Source of the DNA: Caulobacter sp. | GTDB taxonomy: Bacteria; Pseudomonadota; Alphaproteobacteria; Caulobacterales; Caulobacteraceae | Direction of reading: 5' to 3' | Assembly (NCBI GenBank): GCA_029866155.1 | Contig: JARWZW010000020.1 | Coordinates: 1-52,133, forward strand | DNA: 52,133 bases | Notes under the pieces: model-generated | Told to the model about the DNA's origin: nothing | The model's database searches: none | The model's input: the letters and a program-made list of their open reading frames with translations, nothing else | Shown here: positions 44,631 through 51,779 of the stretch, in pieces | How positions within the stretch are numbered: position 1 is the first letter of the stretch | Layout of the letters: the number at the start of each line of letters is the position of its first letter | Translations under genes and position numbers: made by a program

Positions 44631-45008
44631 ATGTTCTCCCATATCATGATCGGCGCCAACGATCTGGACAAGGCCAAGAGCTTCTATGACGCCGTGCTGG
44701 GAACCATGGGCGTTCCCGCGGCCATGGTCGATGGACACCGGATTTTCTACATGACTCCGACTGGCGTCTTCTCGGTCTCCAAGCCGATCAATGGCGAGCC
44801 CGCCAGCTTCGCGAATGGCGGCACCGTGGGCTTCGCCTGCAGCAGCCCGGAACAGGCCGACGCCTGGCACGCCGCCGGCGTCGCCAATGGCGGAACCACC
44901 TGTGAAGATCCCCCCGGCGTTCGCGAAGGCGGCATGGGCAAACTCTACCTCGCCTATCTGCGCGACCCCGACGGCAACAAGATCTGCGCCCTGCACCGCA
45001 TGGGTTGA
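44631..45008 (+). CDS. VOC (glyoxalase/bleomycin-resistance fold) protein
   Basis: 125 residues. Starts MFSHIMIGANDLDKAKSFYD and ends YLRDPDGNKICALHR, the standard open and close of single-domain VOC proteins. RBS GGAAGGA precedes the ATG. Substrate unknown. Confidence 0.9.
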   Translation: MFSHIMIGANDLDKAKSFYDAVLGTMGVPAAMVDGHRIFYMTPTGVFSVSKPINGEPASFANGGTVGFACSSPEQADAWHAAGVANGGTTCEDPPGVREGGMGKLYLAYLRDPDGNKICALHRMG

Positions 45009-45025
45009 TCCCTGATCGAGGACCT

Positions 45026-45061
45026 CGTCATCCTGGCCAGCCTCGGCGCACCAGGATGACG
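45026..45061 (+). terminator. Hairpin after the VOC gene
   Basis: CGTCATCCTGG/CCAGGATGACG, 11 perfect base pairs with a 14-base loop, 18 bp after the stop. No T-run follows. Confidence 0.45.
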
Positions 45062-45099
45062 TCAGCCTGTCGGATCGGAAAACTTGGCCCTTGGCATCC

Positions 45100-45243
45100 A
45101 TGACAACCGGTGATATCCGCCGCGCCCTCAACAACGAGATGACCATGGCCCGCAAAGCCCTGACCTGCATGTTCGTCAATTGCCCTCTCGGCCGCCAGCC
45201 GCAGAGCATTGATGCACGCGCGTGGGAGTGGGTTTTCGTCTAG
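45100..45243 (+). CDS. Possible 47-residue protein upstream of rtcB
   Basis: An ATG-to-TAG frame with about 79% G or C in third positions, near that of real genes here. The product contains NNEMTMARKALTCMFVNCP and ends AWEWVFV. No ribosome site is visible at the first ATG. It ends 29 bp before the rtcB leader hairpins, so a leader peptide is conceivable. Weakly supported. Confidence 0.25.
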   Translation: MTTGDIRRALNNEMTMARKALTCMFVNCPLGRQPQSIDARAWEWVFV

Positions 45244-45272
45244 GGATCATCGCGATCTTGAGATGCAGGAAA

Positions 45273-45360
45273 GAACCCCTCCCGGCCCGGCCTGGAGGGG
45301 TTCCTCGTTTCAGAGGGGTTCCTTTTTCCAGTCCGTGACGTCGGGAGGGGATGGAAAAAG
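45273..45360 (+). promoter_or_regulatory. Structured rtcB leader with competing pairings
   Basis: GAACCCCTCC (45273-45282) pairs perfectly with GGAGGGGTTC (45294-45303). The same C-rich arm also matches GAGGGGTTC (45313-45321) and GGGAGGGG (45343-45350). A second hairpin joins CTTTTTCCA (45322-45330) to TGGAAAAAG (45352-45360). These cannot all form together. Function is inferred from layout only. Confidence 0.45.
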
Positions 45361-45377
45361 CGAAAAGGAAGACCGCC

Positions 45378-46595
45378 ATGAGCGGCTACGAAGCCTTCGA
45401 AAGCGAAGGCGTACATATCAAGGCCTGGACCCGGGGCGTACCGATCGAGGACGCCGCGATGCAGCAGCTGCGCAATGTCGCCAGCCTGCCCTTCATCCAC
45501 AAACACCTGGCCGTCATGCCGGATGTTCACTGGGGTATGGGGGCGACCGTAGGGTCCGTCATTCCCACGGTCGGTGCAATCATCCCGGCCGCCGTGGGTG
45601 TGGATATCGGTTGCGGCATGATGGCCGTGCGGACCAGCATCCGGGCCGAGCATCTGCCGGATGACCTGTCGGCCATCCGCTCAAGCATCGAGGCGGCCGT
45701 GCCGCACGGCCGGACGGACAATGGCGGCCGCAACGACAAGGGCGCCTGGAGCGACACGCCTCCGTCAGCGGCGGCCGACCGCTGGTCTGCCCTGCAGGCC
45801 GGCTACGAGGCCGTCGTCGAAAAGCACCCCAAGGCGGCCCATCCCCGTGGACCGGGTCACCTTGGCACCCTCGGGACCGGCAACCACTTCATCGAGCTCT
45901 GCCTTGATGAGGCCGGCGATGTCTGGGTGATGCTCCACTCCGGCTCCCGGGGCGTCGGCAACCGGTTTGGCAGCTATTTCATCGAACGGGCCAAGCAGGA
46001 GATGCGGCGGTGGTTCATCAACCTCGCGGACCAGGACCTGGCCTACTTCGCCGAAGGGACGGAGGGGTTCATCGACTATATCCGGGCAGTCAGCTGGGCG
46101 CAGAAATACGCCCGGGCCAACCGGGAAGTCATGATGGACCAGGTGTTGGCAGTGCTCCGGCAGTCATTTCCCGATCTTGCGGTGACGCAGGAGGCGGTGA
46201 ACTGCCACCACAACTACGTCACGCGGGAAAAGCACTTCGGCAAGGAGGTGTTCATCACCCGGAAAGGGGCCGTTAAGGCAGGACTTGGCGATCTGGGCAT
46301 CATTCCCGGCTCGATGGGGGCGAAATCCTTCATCGTGCGCGGCAAGGGTAACCCGGACAGCTTCTGCACCTGCTCGCACGGCGCCGGCCGGGCCATGAGC
46401 CGGAACGAGGCGCGGCGGAGGTTTTCGGTCGAAGACCACATCGCCGCCACCAACGGTGTCGAATGCCGGAAGGACGCTGAGGTGATCGACGAGACGCCGA
46501 TGGCCTACAAGGACATCGACGCCGTCATGGCCGCCCAGTCGGACCTGGTGGACGTGGTGCACGCGCTCCGTCAGGTCGTCTGCGTAAAGGGATGA
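45378..46595 (+). CDS. rtcB: RNA ligase RtcB (3'-phosphate/5'-OH)
   Basis: 405 residues from ATG 45378, six bases after GGAAG; the ATG nine codons upstream abuts GGGAGGGG and is less suited. The chosen start aligns with the known N-terminus of E. coli RtcB. Metal and catalytic motifs are intact: MPDVHWGMGATVGSV, AAVGVDIGCGM, GTLGTGNHFIE, NCHHNYV, and the guanylylated histidine in CSHGAGRAMS. It joins RNA 2',3'-cyclic or 3'-phosphate ends to 5'-OH ends with GTP. No rtcA or rtcR is adjacent, so the usual control genes are missing here. Confidence 0.95.
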   Translation: MSGYEAFESEGVHIKAWTRGVPIEDAAMQQLRNVASLPFIHKHLAVMPDVHWGMGATVGSVIPTVGAIIPAAVGVDIGCGMMAVRTSIRAEHLPDDLSAIRSSIEAAVPHGRTDNGGRNDKGAWSDTPPSAAADRWSALQAGYEAVVEKHPKAAHPRGPGHLGTLGTGNHFIELCLDEAGDVWVMLHSGSRGVGNRFGSYFIERAKQEMRRWFINLADQDLAYFAEGTEGFIDYIRAVSWAQKYARANREVMMDQVLAVLRQSFPDLAVTQEAVNCHHNYVTREKHFGKEVFITRKGAVKAGLGDLGIIPGSMGAKSFIVRGKGNPDSFCTCSHGAGRAMSRNEARRRFSVEDHIAATNGVECRKDAEVIDETPMAYKDIDAVMAAQSDLVDVVHALRQVVCVKG

Positions 46596-46620
46596 GCCGG
46601 CGGTCGGGGTTCCGGCTCCG

Positions 46621-46647
46621 GGCGGTCAGTCCATCGGGCTGACCGCC
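46621..46647. terminator. Hairpin between rtcB and the helicase gene
   Basis: GGCGGTCAG/CTGACCGCC, nine base pairs with a nine-base loop, between convergent genes. No T-run. Confidence 0.45.
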
Positions 46648-46704
46648 ATGGCCTCAGACCATCACCGACAGGGCTTCCAGCACCCTGTCCAGCGTCCCTC
46701 GAAC

Positions 46705-49548
46705 TCAGAGGGGTTCAGATCCCTGGACCCCTGCGCCCGACGGCCCCAGAAACGCAGCCGTCGCCTCGATGGCCTCGACCAGTCCGACCCTCTGGATCTC
46801 CACCCCTTCGGGCAGGGCCGCGAACAGCCGGGTCGGCGAGGCGGAATCCAGCATGACGAACACCCCCCTGTCGTCGGCGCGCCGGATCAGCCGACCAAAG
46901 GCCTGGGCGATCCGCGACCGCGCCACAGCGTCATCATAGCCCTTGCCGCCAAATCGCGCCCGGCGGGCCTTGTGCAGGATGTCGGGCCTCGGCCACGGCG
47001 CCCGGTCAAAGACCAGCAGACGCAGGGACCGCCCCGGCACATCCACCCCGTCCCGGACCGCGTCCGTTCCGAGCAGGCAGGCGTCCTCCTCGGCCCGGAA
47101 GATATCGACCAGGGCGCCCACCTCCAGCGGATCGACATGCTGGGCATAGAGCGCCAGCCCCCGGTCTGCCAGGGGCGCGGCAATCCGTTCATGGACAGCC
47201 TTGAGCCGGCGGATGGCGGTGAACAGGCCCAGCCCCCCGCCCCCGGCCGCCAGGAACAGTTCCCGCATGGCGGCGGCCACCTGCCGGGCGTCATCCTTGG
47301 CGACATCGGTCACCACATAGGCCCGGGCCTGCTGGGCATAGTTGAAGGGCGAGGTCAGTCTCAGGGTCTTGGGCCGGTCCGGCAGCCGGGCAGCGCCGGT
47401 GCGCATCTCCGCCAGGGCGAAGGGATCGTCCGAAGCGGGATCGGTCAGGGTGGCGCTGGTCACAAGCACCCCGTGAGCCGGGGCGATCACCGCGGCGGTC
47501 AGGGGCTCGGTCGGGTCGACCCAGTGGCGGCGGCTGGCCGCATCCACCACCCGGCCATAAAGGAAGGTGGCGTCGAACCAGTCGACAAAGTCCGGATCGT
47601 CCTCGGCGTCCTCCTCGATGGCCTTCAGCATCGAGCGCCAGGCAGGAAGGGTCATCCGGGCCCGGCGATCCAGACCCCTCAAGGCGCCCTCGATCCGGGC
47701 CCGCTCGGAGGTGTTGAGCTCGTCGGCGTCCCGGTCCAGCACATCCTCCAGGTGCCGCGCCAGGGCCAGAAGGGGCGCCTCGACCCCGGCCAGGGCGGAG
47801 GCGGCGTCCGCCGCGGTCTCGCGAACCCGGTCGATCGCCGGCCTGGCGGCGCATTCCATGCCCAGGTCGGCCGCCCCGGCGTTCCGCTCCGAGTTCCGCG
47901 CCCGGAGCTGGTCCAGCACGGCGGCCAGAAAGGTCTCCACCGGCCCCATGGGGTTGATCTCTCCGCCCGGCGGCGCGATCCGGCCGGACCAGCCTTCACC
48001 CGGCAGAATGGCGGCTGCCCGGGTGGCGTCCTGCAGGGCCCGGCGGGCGTCTTCCCGGTCGCCCAGGACGTCCATCAGCCGGTTTTCCAGCCCCCGGCCC
48101 CGTCGGCCGCGCCCCTCCGGTCCGCGAATCCAGCGACGCAGTTCAGCGGCCTCGGCCCCGGAAAGCGCCGTGGAAAACGCGCTGTCAGCCGCCTCGAACA
48201 GGTGATGACCTTCGTCGAACACGATGCGTTTGAGGGCGGTGGTCTCGACATCTCCCTTGGAACCCCGAGCCCGCCGGGCGCCGTCAAAGGCCGCCTGGGT
48301 CAGGACCAGGGCGTGGTTGGCGATCACCAGGTCCGCCCGGCGGCTGGCCCGTACGGCCTTCTCGACGAAACAGGCCCGGTAATGGCCGCAGGCGGCGTGA
48401 ACGCATTCGCCTCGCCGGTCGACCAGATTGGCGCTGCTGGCCTGGACCGAAGGCGCAATGGCGAACAGGGTCGGCAACCAGGCTGGAAAATCGCCCCCGG
48501 TCATGTCGCCGTCGCGGCTGGCCCGGACCCATCGCGCCGCCAGCCCCATACCGATCAGATCGCCATTGCCCAGCATGGCGGCCTGGGCCTGTTCCTGAAA
48601 ATTCAGCAGGCAGAGATAGTTTTCGCGTCCCTTGCGAACCACGGCCTTTCGCGCACGGACTTCGGGGTCCGGAAAGATCGCCGCGCTTTCCCGCTCGATC
48701 TGGCGCTGCAGGGCGCGGGTATAGGTGCTGATCCAGACGGAGGGGCCATTTTCCTCGGCCCAGATAGAGGCCGGCGCCAGATAGCCCAGGGTTTTGCCGA
48801 TGCCGGTTCCCGCCTCGGCCAGGACCATGCGCGGTTCGCCCTCCCGCTCCCGGGGCGAAAAGGCGAAGGCCGTCTCGGCGGCGAACACCGCCTGCATGGG
48901 CCGGGCCTCATCCAGGCCCGACTGCTGCAAAAGCTCGGCGAGACGGGCCTGGGCTGCTTCCGGGGTCACGGGCCTTGATCCTGGCTCGCCGGGCGGCGGC
49001 TGATCCTCCCACTCCGAGACCCGGGCCCAGACATCCAGTCCCGATCCCCGTCGCCCCGCCTCGCCGACAGTGCGGCTGCGCAGGGCATTGACCACAGCCG
49101 GTCCCCAGGCCCATCCGGCGCGATCCATGGTCTCGGCCAGATTCAGGGCCTCCTCCCGCGACGGCCAGGGCTTCTGGGCCAGTTCGTCCAGCAAGGCCCG
49201 GCAGACCGAATAAAGGGCTGCGGCCTGGGCCGGGGCTCCGCCAGGTTCTGGCACGCCCAGTGCCTGGGCCAGACCGGCGGCCGAAGGCGCTGCAAACCGC
49301 GCCGGCCGGACAAAGGCATAGAGTTCCAGGGCGTCCAGAACGCCACGACTGCGGACGGGCGGCTGCAGGCCCAGGCGCCTTGCCGTCATCCCGGCATGGG
49401 CCACCAGGACTGGGCCGGCTTCGGCCAGGGCCCTGGCGACAGGAGGCGGCAAGGCCCGGGCGCCGTCGGCATCGGCCACCGCGCATTTGGGGCCGGGCAG
49501 AACCACCAGGGCAGAGGCCAGCAAGGAAGGGGGGGGTGGCTCATTCAC
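46705..49548 (-). CDS. DinG/XPD-type ATP-dependent helicase
   Basis: 947 residues from GTG 49548. A GTG eight codons earlier (49572) is possible, but the LexA-like box would then cover its ribosome site. Walker A EAGTGIGKT, DEGH box in VFDEGHHLFE, and four iron-sulfur cysteines (YLCLLNF, then CVHAACGHYRAC) identify the DinG branch of superfamily 2. C-terminal helicase motifs include LVTSATLTDP and RIAQAFGRLIRR. The first 100 or so residues resemble a DnaQ-like exonuclease fold (LVAHAGMTARRLGL, VLDALELYAFVRP) without its acidic catalytic residues. The stop codon lies in a 12-bp repeat also found before rtcB. Confidence 0.9.
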   Translation of the reverse strand: MNEPPPPSLLASALVVLPGPKCAVADADGARALPPPVARALAEAGPVLVAHAGMTARRLGLQPPVRSRGVLDALELYAFVRPARFAAPSAAGLAQALGVPEPGGAPAQAAALYSVCRALLDELAQKPWPSREEALNLAETMDRAGWAWGPAVVNALRSRTVGEAGRRGSGLDVWARVSEWEDQPPPGEPGSRPVTPEAAQARLAELLQQSGLDEARPMQAVFAAETAFAFSPREREGEPRMVLAEAGTGIGKTLGYLAPASIWAEENGPSVWISTYTRALQRQIERESAAIFPDPEVRARKAVVRKGRENYLCLLNFQEQAQAAMLGNGDLIGMGLAARWVRASRDGDMTGGDFPAWLPTLFAIAPSVQASSANLVDRRGECVHAACGHYRACFVEKAVRASRRADLVIANHALVLTQAAFDGARRARGSKGDVETTALKRIVFDEGHHLFEAADSAFSTALSGAEAAELRRWIRGPEGRGRRGRGLENRLMDVLGDREDARRALQDATRAAAILPGEGWSGRIAPPGGEINPMGPVETFLAAVLDQLRARNSERNAGAADLGMECAARPAIDRVRETAADAASALAGVEAPLLALARHLEDVLDRDADELNTSERARIEGALRGLDRRARMTLPAWRSMLKAIEEDAEDDPDFVDWFDATFLYGRVVDAASRRHWVDPTEPLTAAVIAPAHGVLVTSATLTDPASDDPFALAEMRTGAARLPDRPKTLRLTSPFNYAQQARAYVVTDVAKDDARQVAAAMRELFLAAGGGGLGLFTAIRRLKAVHERIAAPLADRGLALYAQHVDPLEVGALVDIFRAEEDACLLGTDAVRDGVDVPGRSLRLLVFDRAPWPRPDILHKARRARFGGKGYDDAVARSRIAQAFGRLIRRADDRGVFVMLDSASPTRLFAALPEGVEIQRVGLVEAIEATAAFLGPSGAGVQGSEPL

Positions 49549-49575
49549 CCTGCCTGAGTAGCGGTCCCGCACTCA

Positions 49576-49590
49576 AAACGAAACCGGAAC
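49576..49590 (-). promoter_or_regulatory. LexA-like box before the helicase gene
   Basis: GTTC, seven bases, GTTT on the minus strand, one mismatch from the alphaproteobacterial SOS box GTTC-N7-GTTC. It lies in the short gap between the DUF4180 stop and the helicase start. dinG is an SOS gene in E. coli, which supports the call. Confidence 0.5.
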
Positions 49591-49597
49591 ATGCCCG

Positions 49598-49966
49598 TCA
49601 GGATCTGGAAACGGGCGACATGGCCTGGAGCGAGTCCATGTCTGGGGCGAACCGGACTGACGACCCGCGGTTGGACTCGACAACAAAGGCCCGAAGCGCC
49701 GAACTGCTCTCCAGGGCGGCCGAAATGTCGCCGACAATCGCCACCTGAAGCCTGTAGTTGGTGAACTTCTGGAGAAAGTCGCCGGCCAGTCGCGAAGACA
49801 GGTCGAAAAAGGACGGGTCGAGGCGACCGACCGGAATCACCACCCTGATCGCCCTGACCGAGAGGGCGTCGCCGATCAGGGAAACCGCATGGTCCGCCGA
49901 GGACAGGGCCGGGCCCTCTTCGGAGACCAGCAGGGCGTCCGGAGGTTCAGACGACGGATCAGACAT
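49598..49966 (-). CDS. DUF4180 protein
   Basis: 122 residues from ATG 49966, preceded by GGAGG. DUF4180 features: AVSLIGDALSVRAIRVVIPV, LDPSFFDLSSRLAGDFLQKF, YRLQVAIVGDISA and ALRAFVVESNRG. Small soluble protein, function unknown. Members are often found near regulators; here the neighbours are the helicase and RcnB-like genes. Confidence 0.83.
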   Translation of the reverse strand: MSDPSSEPPDALLVSEEGPALSSADHAVSLIGDALSVRAIRVVIPVGRLDPSFFDLSSRLAGDFLQKFTNYRLQVAIVGDISAALESSSALRAFVVESNRGSSVRFAPDMDSLQAMSPVSRS

Positions 49967-50039
49967 CTGTCCTCCAGCGACAAGGAACGGCCCGGTCCCC
50001 GGCGCTGAGGCCGGGTCCCGGGCCGCTTGGCGGTTCAAG

Positions 50040-50870
50040 CTACCAGAACATGTTCCCGTAGACCGAGATCACCCGGCCTGACCAGATATCGACCAGGATG
50101 GCATCGTCTCCCACCCGAACCCATTCGCAGCCAACCGGCGGCACTGGCAGACCGTAGGGGCCCCAGTTGAGATAGTAGCTGGCGACGAACCAGCTCCCTG
50201 GCAGAACATGGCCTCTCGACCAGACCCTGGGATACCATCCCACCGGGCGCCGATAGGGTCCCGGCCGGAACTTTCTCGCCGGGACATAGTTAGGCTGCCA
50301 GCGCGCATGGTCATAGGCAGGGCGTCCCCTGTCCCGATCACGGGGGGGCTTGCCGGCGCCCGGTCGCTTGCCGTCCCAACCATCGCGGTCGCCGCCGCCG
50401 GGCTGACCCTTGCCCGCCTGCTGCTCCTTGCCAGCCTTGCCTGGCTTGTCACCCTGGCCCGGCTTGTCCGCCTTGTCTGGCTTGTCTGGCTTGTCAGCCT
50501 TGGCCGGCTTGTCAGCCTTGGCTGGTTTGTCCGCCTTGTCTGGCTTGTCAGCCTTGGCCGGCTTGTCCGCCTTGGCCGGCTTGTCCGCCTTGGCCGGCTT
50601 GTCCGCCTTGGCTGGTTTGTCCGCCTTGACCGGCTTGTCCGCCTTGGCCGGTTTGTCTGCCTTGGCCGGCTTGTCCGCCTTGGCCGGTTTGTCCGCCTTG
50701 GCCGGCTTGTCAGCGCCTGCCTGTTTGTCCGCCTTGGCGGCCTTTCCTGGCTTGTCGGCCTTGTCGGGCTTTTCACCTTCAGCGTTTGCGTAGCCCTGGC
50801 TGGCCATCGCAAAATTTGCGGGGCTCGCCAGTAGAACCAGAGCAATTGCCGTAGCCATCGCCTTCTTCAT
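50040..50870 (-). CDS. Secreted RcnB-like protein with hexapeptide repeat tract
   Basis: 276 residues from ATG 50870, with AAGGAG upstream. A signal peptide (MKKAMATAIALVLLASPANF, MAS) is followed by a tract of ADKPAK-type units (about residues 53-145) rich in lysine, alanine, aspartate and proline, then a Gly/Arg/Asp linker. The C-terminal 75 residues (RRPVGWYPRVWSRGHVLPGSWF, SYYLNWGPYGLPVPP, WVRVGDDAILVDIWSGRV) match the RcnB family, which in E. coli affects nickel/cobalt homeostasis in the periplasm. A second copy of this domain is at 51780-52133. Metal binding is not shown by any clear ligand cluster. Confidence 0.85.
   Translation of the reverse strand: MKKAMATAIALVLLASPANFAMASQGYANAEGEKPDKADKPGKAAKADKQAGADKPAKADKPAKADKPAKADKPAKADKPVKADKPAKADKPAKADKPAKADKPAKADKPDKADKPAKADKPAKADKPDKPDKADKPGQGDKPGKAGKEQQAGKGQPGGGDRDGWDGKRPGAGKPPRDRDRGRPAYDHARWQPNYVPARKFRPGPYRRPVGWYPRVWSRGHVLPGSWFVASYYLNWGPYGLPVPPVGCEWVRVGDDAILVDIWSGRVISVYGNMFW
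50481..50714 (-). repeat. Coding minisatellite, 13 units of 18 bp
   Basis: Thirteen consecutive hexapeptide units ADKPxK (ten with A, two with D, one with V at the fifth position). Degenerate units lie on both sides. The near-identical DNA units make this tract prone to gain or loss of units. Confidence 0.9.
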
Positions 50871-51123
50871 GGTATCGCTCCTTGCGCCGGATACTGCCCG
50901 ACAGCTCAATCAATTGCCGAAGCTTCCAGCTTGGCATTGATCTGAATCTATTCTGTGCGGAAAATGGGCGTATGGAAATCGGATTCTGCCGTCTATCCCC
51001 CTGCTCCGGAACGGCTGAAGGAGCGCCTGCCTTCCGGTCTGCTACTGGCCGGGGCCGCTGTTGCAAAGGGCAGGACAATGGACCCGTCTCGGCCCCGGAC
51101 ACCCGGACGAAAGCCTCACAGCC

Positions 51124-51657
51124 GTGAACCCTGCACGACGCCTTGCCCTGTCGGTCGCCTTCAGCCTTCTGGCGTTCGATGCAGGGGCGACAGAGACTTT
51201 CTCCCTGGATCCCTTCGGCCTGTCGCCCGGAGCTGCCCTGGAGCAGGCCCTCGAAGGATGCCAGGCCGTCATCAACGGGGCTGACCCGGAGGTGACCTTT
51301 TCCGGGCTGGCGCCTCTCGATTCTCCGGCCCCCGTGTCCCGGGAGAACGCGAGCCTAGCGATCCAGGACATGGTGGCGTTTTTCGGCGATGGACGGATGG
51401 TCAGGAGCGGCGTGGTCCCGCTGGCCGGACTGGTCGTGGTCGTTTCACTGGAAGGAGACCTCTGTCAGGCCATCAGCATGTCAGGCCCCGAGATGGCTCC
51501 GGTCGCCAATCAGTTCATCAGCGGCTCGGAGGCAGGGTGGCGCTGGACCGGTCCCGGCCGGGCCAGTCGCCTCACCGGTCAAGCCGTGGAAATCATCCAG
51601 CGGCCAGCGGCTCCGGAGTCCGTCGCCCATATCGTCGTCAGGTTCAGACGCGACTGA
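51124..51657 (+). CDS. Secreted protein of unknown function
   Basis: 177 residues from GTG 51124. A signal peptide (NPARRLALSVAFSLLAFDAG, then ATE) predicts periplasmic location. Two cysteines (EGCQAVI and GDLCQAIS) could form a disulfide. The C-terminus is strand-rich (VAHIVVRFRRD). No family recognised. It is opposite in direction to both flanking RcnB-like genes and has no clear ribosome site, so the exact start is unsure; a TTG at 51061 would lack a signal at its N-terminus. Confidence 0.65.
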   Translation: MNPARRLALSVAFSLLAFDAGATETFSLDPFGLSPGAALEQALEGCQAVINGADPEVTFSGLAPLDSPAPVSRENASLAIQDMVAFFGDGRMVRSGVVPLAGLVVVVSLEGDLCQAISMSGPEMAPVANQFISGSEAGWRWTGPGRASRLTGQAVEIIQRPAAPESVAHIVVRFRRD

Positions 51658-51731
51658 ACGTCCGGAAGCGCTTCGGGACGGACCAGGGCCGACCTGGCGG
51701 CGCCGATGGACCAAACCCCGACCGCAAACGA

Positions 51732-51750
51732 CCCCGCACATTGTGCGGGG
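51732..51750. terminator. Hairpin between convergent genes
   Basis: CCCCGCACA, T, TGTGCGGGG: nine perfect base pairs. It lies between the secreted protein gene and the second RcnB-like gene. No T-run. Confidence 0.5.
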
Positions 51751-51779
51751 CCGTAGGTGAAGCGCCCGGGTAGAGGCGT

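Larger units (their letters stand above)
45009..45377 (+). other. 369-bp region between the VOC gene and rtcB
   Basis: It holds a hairpin after the VOC gene (45026-45061), a possible 47-codon frame (45100-45243) and a structured leader in front of rtcB (45273-45360). No promoter of recognisable strength and no sigma-54 site was found. Confidence 0.6.

Noticed and set aside
44092..45008. SMR exporter plus VOC protein as a resistance cassette
   Set aside because: They are over 200 bp apart. The SMR gene is coupled to the tyrosine operon, and neither has mobile-element signs.
45009..45377. Sigma-54 promoter before rtcB as in E. coli
   Set aside because: No GG and GC pair with the right spacing was found, and no rtcR gene is nearby.
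46648..48978. A 776-codon frame antisense to the helicase
   Set aside because: The helicase has intact Walker, DEGH and iron-sulfur motifs. The antisense frame is compositional.
50481..50714. Possible CRISPR-like short repeats
   Set aside because: Units are contiguous 18-bp coding repeats without spacers, in frame with a signal peptide and an RcnB domain.
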